DNA of 64,000 nucleotides from contig JBMYWH010000001.1 in assembly GCA_049607205.1 (NCBI GenBank), positions 1 to 64,000 on the forward strand. Reading direction: 5' to 3'. Position numbers and translations under genes: made by a program. Below are positions 24,260-32,772 of the stretch, in pieces (the stretch's first letter is position 1; each line of letters opens with the position of its first letter). Under the pieces are notes generated by a model that ran no database searches, was not told where the DNA came from, and saw only the letters and a program-made list of their open reading frames with translations. The DNA is from JBELHR01 sp049607205 (GTDB taxonomy: Bacteria > Bacteroidota > Bacteroidia > Flavobacteriales > Flavobacteriaceae).

Positions 24260-26848
24260 TTAGGCGGAATTACGACTGGCGTTAATGTTTCCAAATAGAG
24301 AACGAGTCACAATTTTTTCAAATACAGAACGTTCTTCAGATTCTAATATTCCTGCTTTATCCATATCTTGAATTTGTTTTAAGGCAAATTGTTGAATGGT
24401 TAATAAAGGCATCACAATAGATTCTCTAACCTTAATAGAAGCCAGACCTTGTGGCATGTTTTCCATCAAAGATGAATGTCCAGAAACCTCTAATAAAAGT
24501 CTCTTAGTCAATAAATATTCATTGTGAATGATTTTCCAGAATTGACCGAATTCGGCATCATTTTCCATGTATTGAGTCAATTCGAAGAAAGATTTAGTCA
24601 AACTCATCATCGAGTTTTCCATCAATGTTTTAAAGAATTTACTACTTCTATAAAGGGTCTTGATTTCTTGTAATCTTCCTTGATCTTCATAAGCTTTAAG
24701 CGCAGTTCCCAAACCGAAATAACCAGGAACGTTTTGCTTAAGTTGTGACCAGGATCCAACAAAAGGGATTGCTCTTAAATCTCCGAAGTCTAATTGCTTA
24801 GAGTTAGATCTTTTAGAAGGACGAGAACCAATATTAGCCATACCATAATATTTCAGAGTACTCATGCGCTCTAAATACGGAATGAATAAATCATGACCTT
24901 TGAAATCTTCATATGTCTTATAAGACTTCTCCGCTAAATCCTGAATAATCGCTTTTTGATCGGAGTTGAATTCAATTCTATCTTCTGCAAATAACCTATT
25001 GCTCAACCCTGAACTTAATAATTGCTCCATGTTGTAACGCGAAGAATCTTTAGTACCGAAATTCGAACTAATCGTTTGTCCTTGAATCGTCAATTGGACT
25101 TGTTTTGTTTCAATTGAACTACCTAAAGAAGAATAGAATTGATGAGTTTTACCTCCTCCACGAGCTGGTGGTCCACCACGTCCATCGAAGAATAACACAG
25201 TAATTCCATACATTCTTGAAATAGCGGTAAGTGCTTCTTTTGCTTTAAAGATAGACCAGTTCGCCATTAAGTATCCACCATCCTTTGTACCATCTGAATA
25301 TCCAAGCATGATCGTTTGTGTATTCTTTCTCTTTTTTAAGTGCTCACGGTATTGAGGAATTTCATACAAACGCTTCATCACATCTTGAGCAACGATTAAA
25401 TCATCAATAGTTTCAAAAAGTGGAATAACATCTACATCTAGCCCATTATTGAATCCAGATAGATTCAGCATAGCAAAGGTTTCCATCATATTCAGAGCAG
25501 TCTGATTGTTGGAAATGATATAGCGGTGTGCTCCTCGAACTCCATTATTTTTCTGAATTTCTTGAAGCGCTTTGATTGAGCCAAGGGTTTTCACTACCAT
25601 ATCATCTTGGAATATGCTTAAATCAACGTCACCCTTAACTGTTGCTAAGAAATCCGTTTGCTTTTCGGCATCCCATTCCAAGAAATCTGTAGGGAAAGTA
25701 GTGTCTCCTGAAGCTTGTAAATCCTTAACGATTTGAGTAAATACACTGTGGTGTACTCTACTGTCTTGTCTAAGGTCAATAGAAGCAAAGTGCATTCCAA
25801 AAAGTTTAATTTTCGTAATAAAACTCTTCACCTCCGGCACATACAATCCATTGTGTTCAGATTCCAAGATATGCTCAATATCTCGCATGGCTTGTAAAAG
25901 TTCGTCATGCGTTATATAAGAAGTTCCTTTACGTGATGTAGCACCATTCCAAAGTCTAGTTTCAACATCAATAATTTTATCGTAAATCCCTTTGAATGTT
26001 AATTTCTTACGAAGAGCCTTAGCATCTCTATAATAATTTTTCAAAAGGGTTAATCTTAATTTTTTTGCAGTTTCAACCGTAGTTTCTTCGGTTACAAATG
26101 GATTTCCATCTCTGTCCCCTCCAGGCCAAAACCCAAGAGTGATCACATCGTTTTCCAATTCTCCTCCTGTCAAAATAGAATCCTGAACATAGTCCATAAT
26201 CTCTCCAACAGAATAATAGAAGATGTTCTCTAAATACCAAATAAGGCTTTTTGCCTCATCAAATGGCGTTGGTTTTTCTTTATTGAAAAAGGCCGTTTTA
26301 CCAAGTTGAGCCAGGAGTTCTTGTATGCTCTTGATATCGTCTTTTTCTATAGCTTTTGTCAGGTCAGTTATGATTCCTAACACCGTACCAGGGTAAAACT
26401 GTGTAGGGTGAGCAGTCAGAACAATTCTAGTTGAAAAATCTTGAACGGCTTTCTTGAGATCTCTTTTCTTTCCTGCTGAAGCAGCAAGTTCTTTAATACC
26501 TCGAAGCGTTCCTACACCATTCATGTTATTTACAATCGGGAATGCTGCGTCTTCTATCGCATCAAATAACACAATCTGTCTTTCTATGTATTGTATAAAT
26601 TGAAAGAGTACTGCAATTCGATGATCCGAATCTAAATCTTTAAAGTATTGATTAAAGAAATCTTCTACGATTTCACTTGGGGTTTTCCCTTGTTCAAATC
26701 CATTACTACACAATTCATGGAAAAGAGGCAAGTACAAACCAGTCCTTGAAGCCTCTTCATAAGGCAAGGAAGTAAAAATGCTGTTGTATATATTGAATTT
26801 GGATAAAACTTGTTCGTTAAATCGGTTCAATTTTGAAGCTGTTGCCAT
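24260..26848 (-). CDS. ppc: Phosphoenolpyruvate carboxylase
   Basis: This 862-residue enzyme carboxylates phosphoenolpyruvate to oxaloacetate with bicarbonate, the anaplerotic supply for the TCA cycle. Visible motifs: VLTAHPTQ with catalytic H147, the substrate loop GFWPGGDRDGNPFVT, GYSDGTKDGGYLMANW, and FFDGRGGPPARGGG with the catalytic arginine and the glycine-rich loop. The C-terminal segment carries NINASRNSA, close to the family's usual end. It is monocistronic with a good promoter and terminator. The length is slightly under the usual 880-930, as in other Bacteroidota. Confidence 0.96.
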   Translation of the reverse strand: MATASKLNRFNEQVLSKFNIYNSIFTSLPYEEASRTGLYLPLFHELCSNGFEQGKTPSEIVEDFFNQYFKDLDSDHRIAVLFQFIQYIERQIVLFDAIEDAAFPIVNNMNGVGTLRGIKELAASAGKKRDLKKAVQDFSTRIVLTAHPTQFYPGTVLGIITDLTKAIEKDDIKSIQELLAQLGKTAFFNKEKPTPFDEAKSLIWYLENIFYYSVGEIMDYVQDSILTGGELENDVITLGFWPGGDRDGNPFVTEETTVETAKKLRLTLLKNYYRDAKALRKKLTFKGIYDKIIDVETRLWNGATSRKGTSYITHDELLQAMRDIEHILESEHNGLYVPEVKSFITKIKLFGMHFASIDLRQDSRVHHSVFTQIVKDLQASGDTTFPTDFLEWDAEKQTDFLATVKGDVDLSIFQDDMVVKTLGSIKALQEIQKNNGVRGAHRYIISNNQTALNMMETFAMLNLSGFNNGLDVDVIPLFETIDDLIVAQDVMKRLYEIPQYREHLKKRKNTQTIMLGYSDGTKDGGYLMANWSIFKAKEALTAISRMYGITVLFFDGRGGPPARGGGKTHQFYSSLGSSIETKQVQLTIQGQTISSNFGTKDSSRYNMEQLLSSGLSNRLFAEDRIEFNSDQKAIIQDLAEKSYKTYEDFKGHDLFIPYLERMSTLKYYGMANIGSRPSKRSNSKQLDFGDLRAIPFVGSWSQLKQNVPGYFGLGTALKAYEDQGRLQEIKTLYRSSKFFKTLMENSMMSLTKSFFELTQYMENDAEFGQFWKIIHNEYLLTKRLLLEVSGHSSLMENMPQGLASIKVRESIVMPLLTIQQFALKQIQDMDKAGILESEERSVFEKIVTRSLFGNINASRNSA

Positions 26849-26875
26849 AATTTATCTCTTTGTAACAAATTTACA

Positions 26876-26903
26876 AATCATTTCCTTTGACAAGTAATTA
26901 TTG
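26876..26903 (-). promoter_or_regulatory. Promoter of ppc
   Basis: On the minus strand TTG (26901-26903) and TAAATTTG (26876-26883) are 17 bases apart. The ATG at 26848 lies 27 bases downstream of the -7 box. Confidence 0.65.
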
Positions 26904-26970
26904 AGGAAAATTACCGAATACGTTTTAGATGTTGAGTTTTAAACAACGAAATCCTATTCGTAATGAGAAT

Positions 26971-26998
26971 AAAAAAAAGACCCCAATTGGGGTCTTTT
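26971..26998 (-). terminator. Intrinsic terminator of the pabB-dsbD operon
   Basis: An inverted repeat, AAAAGACCCC/GGGGTCTTTT around AATT, lies four bases past the dsbD-like stop. On the minus strand it is followed by an uninterrupted T-run. Confidence 0.85.
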
Positions 26999-27002
26999 AA
27001 GT

Positions 27003-28940
27003 TTAGTATTTAGATAATCCTTGCTCAAGCCAATCCAAATAATCCTCTATATCGGGATTATAAGCACTAGGTTCAATCAATTTTTCTTCTTCTTGATTGA
27101 TTAGCACATAAAAAGGTTGGGCATTCGTTCCATAGCGAACTGCTTGGAATTCCGACCATTTCTGACCAATGTATTTAAGTTTTCTTCCACTGACTTCTGA
27201 AATAATTTCTTCCCCTTCAGGGAGTCTTCTTTTATCGTCAACATAAAGACTAATAAGAACTAAATCATTATTTAGTACTTCTAATACTGCTGGGTCTGAC
27301 CATACATTGTCTTCCATTTTACGACAATTCACACAAGCATGTCCTGTAAAGTCAATCATAACAGGTTTATTTACTTTTTTAGCATATGCCATTCCATCTT
27401 CATAATCAGTAAAAGCAATGATATCATGGGGTCCATAATGCGCCCCCTTAGGGAGACTGCTATGATCGGCACCTTGGGAGTTTGAAGATAACTTAGTGAA
27501 CCCAACACCGTGAGTTGATTCAGAATAATGCTTTGGTGGTGGGAAACCTGAAATTAGTTTTAGTGGTGCACCCCATAAACCTGGAATTAAATAAATTGTA
27601 AAAGTTAAGGTCACTAGAGCTAATGACAAACGACCCACGGAAATATGATTTAATGGAGAGTCATGAGGGAGCTTTATTTTCCCTAAAAGATATAAACTCA
27701 GAACCCCGAAAATTGCAATCCATATCGCGATAAAGACTTCTCTTTCTAATAAGTGTAATTGAAGAACTAAATCCGCATTTGATAAGAATTTAAAGGCAAA
27801 AGCAAGTTCTAAGAATCCTAAGAAAACTTTTACTGTGTTCAACCAACCACCTGATTTAGGTAATGAATTCATCCATCCTGGGAACATTGCAAATAAAGTA
27901 AAAGGAAGAGCTAATGCTAAAGAAAATCCAAACATTCCAACAAAAGGAGCAATTCCTCCTTTAGTTGCAGCTTCTACTAATAATGTCCCAACAATAGGTC
28001 CGGTACAAGAAAATGATACAATAGCTAAAGCTAGAGCCATAAAAATAATACCTATAAATCCTCCACGGTCTGCTTGTTTATCTACTTTATTGGCCCAAGA
28101 CTGAGGTAACATAATTTCAAAAGCTCCTAAGAATGAAAAGGCAAAAACGACAAGTAATAAAAAGAATGCGAGGTTAAACCACACATTAGTAGAAAGTGCA
28201 TTTAAAGCATCTGCTCCGAATACCCAAGTTACTATAGCTCCTAAAAAGACATAGAGCCCAATAATAGAAAATCCATATATTAAGGCATTTCTAATTCCGG
28301 CTGCTTTAGTTTTACTTTGTTTAGTAAAAAAGCTAACAGTCATAGGAATCATAGGAAATACACAAGGTGTTAAAAGGGCTGCAAAACCAGATAAAAATGC
28401 AATAATAAAGATTCCCCAAAGGCCTTTACTTTCCTCTTTAGGGGCAGTGGTTTTTACCGTTTCAACTTTAACTACTTTTGCTTTACTTAGATCAAAGCTT
28501 AAGTCAACTTCCGTTGGAGAGAGACATTGAGTGTCATCACAAACCATAAAAAACACGGTTCCACTAACAATTGAAACTTCATTAGCTTCAATAGTTTGAA
28601 CAAAGGTTGCCTTGTTTTCAAAGTATTTGATATTCATTTCAAAAACATTATCATATACTTCATGACCTTCATCTTCTAAAGTAGTTCCAACGACTTTCAT
28701 TCCTTCTGAAAGTTCATAATTAAATTCAGTTGGGATAGGTCCGTCTTCTGGTACGGATTGACTGTATAAATGCCAAGAAGGATCTATGCTGGCTTTAGAA
28801 ATTAGTCGATACGTATTGGTTCCTTCAAGTTTTTCAACTTTAGTTCGCCAAGTAACGGGTTCTAATAGTCCACCAATTTGGGCTTGAATAGTTGTGAACG
28901 TCGTTAGAGTTAAAACAACTAGGAGTAATAATTTTTTCAT
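27003..28940 (-). CDS. dsbD: DsbD-type thiol:disulfide interchange protein
   Basis: This 645-residue inner-membrane protein moves reducing power from cytoplasmic thioredoxin to the periplasm. It has a signal peptide (1-20), an N-terminal periplasmic domain (about 28-150, with a disulfide-type pair in VCDDTQC), eight or so helices (about 175-460) and a C-terminal thioredoxin domain with CVNC at 536-539. The membrane cysteines used for electron transfer are present in LLTPCVFPMIP and FSCTGPIVG. In heme-c-rich organisms it helps keep apocytochrome cysteines reduced; this window encodes eight heme sites in ActA and ActE. It overlaps tilS by 4 bases and ends the operon. Confidence 0.9.
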   Translation of the reverse strand: MKKLLLLVVLTLTTFTTIQAQIGGLLEPVTWRTKVEKLEGTNTYRLISKASIDPSWHLYSQSVPEDGPIPTEFNYELSEGMKVVGTTLEDEGHEVYDNVFEMNIKYFENKATFVQTIEANEVSIVSGTVFFMVCDDTQCLSPTEVDLSFDLSKAKVVKVETVKTTAPKEESKGLWGIFIIAFLSGFAALLTPCVFPMIPMTVSFFTKQSKTKAAGIRNALIYGFSIIGLYVFLGAIVTWVFGADALNALSTNVWFNLAFFLLLVVFAFSFLGAFEIMLPQSWANKVDKQADRGGFIGIIFMALALAIVSFSCTGPIVGTLLVEAATKGGIAPFVGMFGFSLALALPFTLFAMFPGWMNSLPKSGGWLNTVKVFLGFLELAFAFKFLSNADLVLQLHLLEREVFIAIWIAIFGVLSLYLLGKIKLPHDSPLNHISVGRLSLALVTLTFTIYLIPGLWGAPLKLISGFPPPKHYSESTHGVGFTKLSSNSQGADHSSLPKGAHYGPHDIIAFTDYEDGMAYAKKVNKPVMIDFTGHACVNCRKMEDNVWSDPAVLEVLNNDLVLISLYVDDKRRLPEGEEIISEVSGRKLKYIGQKWSEFQAVRYGTNAQPFYVLINQEEEKLIEPSAYNPDIEDYLDWLEQGLSKY

Positions 28941-30208
28941 TTTAGTTTGAATGCGATTTGTATGTATTCGTTTGTTTTTGATGGCTCAAGGTAGCGTTTA
29001 TCATTACGTTTTCCAATAATAGCTACTACATCTTCCCCATGACTGAGAATCCAAGTCCGCTCTTTGTCTATTATAGATAGTTTTTCATCTCTGAAATAGG
29101 CGCTTAGTTTCTTTTTGCCATGAAAGCCTTCGGGGTAAAAGTAGTCTCCATCTTTCCATTTTCTTACAACTAAAGGAGTATTTAACAAATCTTTTGCAAT
29201 TTTTATAGAATAATCAAATTCCTCATTTTTCTCGGAAAGCTGTTGAATCTCAGGTCTAATATCTATATAACCCTTGGTCTCAAGCAGTAATGAATTCCTG
29301 TCTTTTAGGAGCCTGTAGTTTTGGTTTTCGAGGAATTTTCCGCTTTGAGCAGTGCTGAGGTTGAGTAAGTCAAAGGTGTTATTAAAGCCATAAGGTTCAA
29401 ATAAACCGTAGAGATTTGCCTCCGCATTGGGTTCTTTGATCAGATTTTTGATGTTGATAATTTGAACATCATCATGATTAGGATGGGCTTTGAAGTATAG
29501 AGATTTGAGCTGTTCAAGCCTGTTTAATGCCAATTCTTGACTGTGTTTTAGATGTTCTAAGGTTGCACGAAAGCTTTTCTCTAAGCTAGGGTTTAACTCC
29601 TTTAGTTTAGGGATGATTTGGTGTCTGATTTTATTTCTAACATATTTATCAGAGGCATTTGAGGAGTCTTCTCTCCACTGAATTTCATTCTCTAAAGCAA
29701 AATTTAAAATTTCCTTTCGAGTGAAAATTAAAAAAGGTCTTCTGATCCAATTTTGTTTAGAAGGAATGCCTAATAAACCACTAAGTCCTGTACCTCGGGA
29801 TAAATTAATCACAAAAGTTTCCAGGGAATCATCTAAGTGATGGGCGGTCATTAAGTAATCAAAACCTTCAGTCTTTCGAAGCGATTCGAAATAAGTATAA
29901 CGAAGTTCTCTTGCCGCAATTTGTATACTACACTTGTGTTTTTTTGAGTACTTCTCTGTATCAAAACCCTCCACAAATAAAGGAACCTCTAGTTCCTGAG
30001 AAAGGGCATATACAAAATCTTGATCTCCCTGGCTTTCTTCATCTCTTAGATTAAAATTACAGTGTGCAAGACTAATGTTTAGACCAGCTTGATGTGCTAA
30101 ATAAGCTAGACATACAGAATCTAATCCTCCAGAAATAGCCAAGAGTATTTTAGCATCAATTAATTCTTGAAAGTCTTCAAGTATATGGTTTCTAAATTGT
30201 TGAACCAT
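28937..30208 (-). CDS. tilS: tRNA(Ile)-lysidine synthase
   Basis: This 423-residue enzyme attaches lysine to C34 of tRNA-Ile(CAU) with ATP, allowing AUA decoding. The PP-loop SGGLDS is at 26-31, followed by AHCNFNLRDEES, TAHHLDDSLETFVINLSRGTG and the RNKIRHQIIPKL motif. A C-terminal domain with WKDGDYFYPEGFHGKKKLSAYFRDEK completes the protein. It is in the middle of an overlapping minus-strand operon: its start overlaps the alpha/beta hydrolase by 17 bases and its end overlaps dsbD by 4. Confidence 0.95.
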   Translation of the reverse strand: MVQQFRNHILEDFQELIDAKILLAISGGLDSVCLAYLAHQAGLNISLAHCNFNLRDEESQGDQDFVYALSQELEVPLFVEGFDTEKYSKKHKCSIQIAARELRYTYFESLRKTEGFDYLMTAHHLDDSLETFVINLSRGTGLSGLLGIPSKQNWIRRPFLIFTRKEILNFALENEIQWREDSSNASDKYVRNKIRHQIIPKLKELNPSLEKSFRATLEHLKHSQELALNRLEQLKSLYFKAHPNHDDVQIINIKNLIKEPNAEANLYGLFEPYGFNNTFDLLNLSTAQSGKFLENQNYRLLKDRNSLLLETKGYIDIRPEIQQLSEKNEEFDYSIKIAKDLLNTPLVVRKWKDGDYFYPEGFHGKKKLSAYFRDEKLSIIDKERTWILSHGEDVVAIIGKRNDKRYLEPSKTNEYIQIAFKLK

Positions 30209-31007
30209 GAATCCATTTTATTATAATATTCATAAATTCTTTTTTTTCTAGGTCATTGTGTAGCTCATGATAGCCTCCTTTAATAGGGACAAAAGTAACT
30301 TCTTTGTTCTCTAGAGCAAAGTTTTGGCTTGCTTTAAACGATGTAATTTGATCCGCATCTCCATGTAATAAAAGCATAGGGTGGTTCAAGAGGTTTTTAT
30401 GTTTTAAGGCATACTTTCCTTTCTTTAAAAACAACATAGAGAAATTAGGACTTACCAAATCATGATTTAAGGGGTCTTCTATGTATTTTTTTACTTGATC
30501 AGGGTCGTTGGATATTTTAGTAGCATCCAGGCCATTATTTAGGGTAACCCTTGGAGCCAGAGATAAAGCTATGTTGCCTAAAAGAGTTTTCCAGCGAGGT
30601 GGCTCAAAGGCCAAATCAAGCATAGGGCTTGAAACGATGTATCTTGAGACTCTGGGGTCTTGTTTGAGTGCGTAATTTACGACACAGTTTCCTCCCATGG
30701 AGTGACCGTAAAGCAGGACTTCTTTATTAGTCTCTTTAGCTAATTCCACAAAGTGAGAAATGCATTTCATTTCAAACTCATAAGAAGGTGTATGACCTCT
30801 TTTTCCAGAACTTTCTCCATGCCCCACATGATCGTAGGCATAGACATTGCATCCGGCTTTATTCAATCTTGGTATTACATAGTTCGCGTAACGCATAAAA
30901 TGTTCTCCCATTCCATGCACTAATATCAGAGTGTATTGCGGATTTTCCGAAGGAAAGAATGCGGAATTAATGATTTCCTTATCTAAGTTTACCTTGAAAT
31001 TTTGCAT
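30192..31007 (-). CDS. Alpha/beta hydrolase, monoacylglycerol lipase-like
   Basis: The 271-residue protein has the lysophospholipase/monoacylglycerol lipase layout: oxyanion segment VHGMGEHFMRY, YDHVGHGESSGKRGH, nucleophile elbow GHSMGG with S103, an acid in LLLHGDADQITS and a catalytic His in GGYHELHND. A substrate cannot be named. It sits between pabB and tilS, 8 bases from pabB and overlapping tilS. Confidence 0.85.
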   Translation of the reverse strand: MQNFKVNLDKEIINSAFFPSENPQYTLILVHGMGEHFMRYANYVIPRLNKAGCNVYAYDHVGHGESSGKRGHTPSYEFEMKCISHFVELAKETNKEVLLYGHSMGGNCVVNYALKQDPRVSRYIVSSPMLDLAFEPPRWKTLLGNIALSLAPRVTLNNGLDATKISNDPDQVKKYIEDPLNHDLVSPNFSMLFLKKGKYALKHKNLLNHPMLLLHGDADQITSFKASQNFALENKEVTFVPIKGGYHELHNDLEKKEFMNIIIKWIHGSTI

Positions 31008-31015
31008 CCTCTAAT

Positions 31016-32311
31016 TTAGGAATTTCCATTCAATACTTGATACATTGCTTTAGCTTTTAATAAGCATTCTTCGTACTCCGATTCCGCTACTGATTTATTT
31101 GTGATGGCTGAACCAACACTAAAGGATAAAAAGGATTTATCTAGATTGACTAAGATACTTCTGATCACGACATTGAAGTCAAAATCTCCTTCAGGACTGA
31201 TATATCCTAAAGCTCCTGAATATACCCCTCTTTTACTTTCTTCGAGCTTCTCTATGAGATTCAATGCCGATAATTTAGGAGCACCAGTCATACTTCCCAT
31301 AGGAAATAAGGCTTGGATGATTTCTTCTGGGCTCAGTGCTTTCGATACTGTTGCTCTAATTGTTGAAATTAATTGATGAACCTGCTTAAAACTATAGACC
31401 TCACATAATTCGTCTACTTGTACCGAACCTTTATCGGCAATATGTGATAAGTCGTTGCGAACTAGATCCACAATCATCACATTTTCAGCTCTTTCTTTTT
31501 GATCGTTTTTGAGAGCTTCTTTAATCTGTAAATCCTCTTGCTGTGTAGCTCCTCGTTTTGCTGTTCCTTTTATGGGTTGGGAGATAACTTGAGTTCCTTT
31601 TTTTTGAATGAATCGCTCAGGAGAGGAGCAAATCAGAACTTGCTCATTCCATTTCATCAATGCTGAAAAAGGAGCTTCAGAAATGGCATTTAATTTTTCA
31701 TATATTTTAAAAGGATCTATAGAAGCATTTTCTACGTAAAATTCTTGACAGAAATTAGCCTCATATACATCACCTCTTTGAATGTGTTTTTTAAGTGTGT
31801 TTACACGGTCGATATAGGTTGTTTTATCAATTCGTGGTTGAATGCCCAATGGGGAAGCTTCTCCCGAGCTTTCTTTTGGCAAAAAAGTCAAAATCTGCTC
31901 CAAGTCTTTTGAGGCCTCATCACTGAGATAATCAGGATACAAAAATTCAATCTGATTCTCTTTGATGAAAATTAATTTCTCGCCTTGAACAAAACGTAAA
32001 TCATCAAAATCCAGTTCATCTACATTGCTTGAAGAGGTTGTGAAAAGTTCGTTTTTTAAATCATAAGCTAAATAACCGAATACATAGTCCTGAACTTTTG
32101 CTCTGAACTTAGTTAGTTTAGAGAAAGCGTGCCCTGTTGAGCTCCGAAGCTCCTCGAGTATTCCAATACTAATAATTGTGTGAAAAGAACCGGAATTTCC
32201 TGAATCTAAATTTGAATTCAAGATCAGGTAATTCGGTTGTTTGGAGACCCAATTTAACAAAGCGTCATTCCTTTGGTTTTGCCAAGGGAATTGAGATTTC
32301 AGCCGTAACAT
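31016..32311 (-). CDS. pabB: Aminodeoxychorismate synthase component I-like chorismate-binding enzyme
   Basis: This is a chorismate-binding enzyme of the TrpE/PabB family, 431 residues from the ATG at 32311. The active-site loop reads PIKGTAKR; the lysine in PIKGT is typical of PabB, where TrpE has PIAGT. Other motifs are VMIVDLVRNDLSHIA, FPMGSMTGAPKLSAL and GVYSGALGYISPEGDFDFNVVIRSI. It should make 4-amino-4-deoxychorismate for folate. No glutaminase (pabA) is adjacent. An in-frame GTG at 32332 is rejected as start because it overlaps the -7 box. It is the first gene of a four-gene operon. Confidence 0.88.
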   Translation of the reverse strand: MLRLKSQFPWQNQRNDALLNWVSKQPNYLILNSNLDSGNSGSFHTIISIGILEELRSSTGHAFSKLTKFRAKVQDYVFGYLAYDLKNELFTTSSSNVDELDFDDLRFVQGEKLIFIKENQIEFLYPDYLSDEASKDLEQILTFLPKESSGEASPLGIQPRIDKTTYIDRVNTLKKHIQRGDVYEANFCQEFYVENASIDPFKIYEKLNAISEAPFSALMKWNEQVLICSSPERFIQKKGTQVISQPIKGTAKRGATQQEDLQIKEALKNDQKERAENVMIVDLVRNDLSHIADKGSVQVDELCEVYSFKQVHQLISTIRATVSKALSPEEIIQALFPMGSMTGAPKLSALNLIEKLEESKRGVYSGALGYISPEGDFDFNVVIRSILVNLDKSFLSFSVGSAITNKSVAESEYEECLLKAKAMYQVLNGNS

Positions 32312-32331
32312 GCTTTTAAAGGTTTTGGCCA

Positions 32332-32339
32332 CAAAAATA
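32332..32339 (-). promoter_or_regulatory. -7 box of the pabB-hydrolase-tilS-dsbD operon
   Basis: TATTTTTG on the minus strand matches TAnnTTTG. It sits 20 bases upstream of the pabB ATG and overlaps an alternative GTG codon, which decides the start. Confidence 0.6.
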
Positions 32340-32460
32340 CATTACTTTTTAGAAACATTCATGTAAAGGGTGATTTCTAAATTTCTGTTAAATATTAAAC
32401 AAAAACTAAATATTTTGTTAAGATTAAGAGAATAAGCTCTTTAGAGAACTTTTTTCATTG

Positions 32461-32468
32461 TATATTTG
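32461..32468 (+). promoter_or_regulatory. -7 box of the arginine operon
   Basis: TATATTTG matches TAnnTTTG fully. The leader ATG begins 4 bases later at 32473, so the expected start site falls at or next to the first codon and the leader mRNA is probably leaderless. A -33 element is not clear. Confidence 0.65.
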
Positions 32469-32472
32469 CCTT

Positions 32473-32547
32473 ATGAAATTACTTAAGACACAAACTAATA
32501 TTAATCGACGCCGCTTTCCCAGAGTAAAGCGTCGCTGTGTGCGCTAA
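32473..32547 (+). CDS. Arginine-rich leader peptide of the arg operon
   Basis: This is an ORF of 24 codons plus TAA, too short for ordinary gene finding. Residues 12-14, 17, 20, 21 and 24 are arginine: 7 of 24, all in the second half (NRRRFPRVKRRCVR). The Arg codons are CGA, CGC, CGC, AGA, CGT, CGC and CGC. CGC looks uncommon in the neighbouring genes, which favour AGA and CGT. Position, composition and the arginine operon downstream fit a control peptide at which ribosomes stall when Arg-tRNA is short. The Arg codons lie in a hairpin (CGCTTT at 32509-32514 with AAAGCG at 32526-32531). No experimental evidence; the peptide is not known to me. Confidence 0.8.
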   Translation: MKLLKTQTNINRRRFPRVKRRCVR

Positions 32548-32571
32548 ATAAAAACACTTCTAGTTATTTAG
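32544..32571 (+). promoter_or_regulatory. Hairpin over the leader-peptide stop codon
   Basis: CTAAATAA at 32544-32551, which contains the leader stop, is complementary to TTATTTAG at 32564-32571 over 8 bp. A ribosome stalled in the Arg codons or sitting on the stop would prevent or allow it. Separately, the first nine bases of the leader ORF (ATGAAATTA, 32473-32481) are perfectly complementary to TAATTTCAT at 32574-32582, giving a competing structure. Confidence 0.5.
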
Positions 32572-32591
32572 TTTAATTTCATTACTGATTC

Positions 32592-32618
32592 AAATGCAAA
32601 GCATTTTAAGATTTTTTT
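32592..32618 (+). terminator. Candidate attenuator terminator of the arg operon
   Basis: AAATGC pairs with GCATTT around AAA, extendable by two pairs beyond one mismatch, and a run of seven Ts follows at 32612-32618. The stem is short and the T-run starts five bases after it, so strength is uncertain. It lies between the leader ORF and the first structural gene, where a conditional terminator is expected. Confidence 0.45.
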
Positions 32619-32665
32619 ACCGACCAATTTTGAACTTGAAAAAACAATTTTTCAGGAGTCGAAGT

Positions 32666-32698
32666 ATGCGATTTCCCCGCCGCCCCTTTGGCGTGTAG
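32666..32698 (+). CDS. Second Arg-containing mini-ORF in the arg leader
   Basis: ATG to TAG encodes ten residues, MRFPRRPFGV, with three Arg codons (CGA, CGC, CGC). A Shine-Dalgarno-like AGGAG sits at 32654-32658, 7 bases upstream of the ATG; such a site is unusual in this window. The local sequence CGCC at 32678-32681 can pair with GGCG at 32690-32693. It may be a second stalling site, or the GC-rich bases may matter only as RNA structure. Confidence 0.4.
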   Translation: MRFPRRPFGV

Positions 32699-32772
32699 AA
32701 TTTATTGGAGAAAGGTGAGTCCCTCTTCGTTTTAGTAAAAAAATCATTATTCATTATTAATTACCCATACGT

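Larger units (their letters stand above)
32333..32772 (+). other. Intergenic region with the arginine-operon leader
   Basis: This is the only gap over 300 bases. Its left third (32333-32460) is the divergent promoter region. The rest holds, in order, a -7 box, an Arg-rich leader ORF, a hairpin over its stop codon, a terminator-like hairpin with a T-run, an A/T hairpin, a short ORF with a Shine-Dalgarno sequence, and about 75 featureless bases before the GNAT gene. The two GC-rich islands in it (32508-32547 and 32669-32695) are both arginine-codon clusters. Confidence 0.75.

Noticed and set aside
32312..32332. GTG as an alternative pabB start
   Set aside because: It overlaps the -7 box; ATG at 32311 fits better.
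32715..32735. A GTG ORF of six codons with an upstream GGAG in the arg leader
   Set aside because: Too short and with no arginine codons; could be noise. Only the two Arg-containing ORFs are reported.
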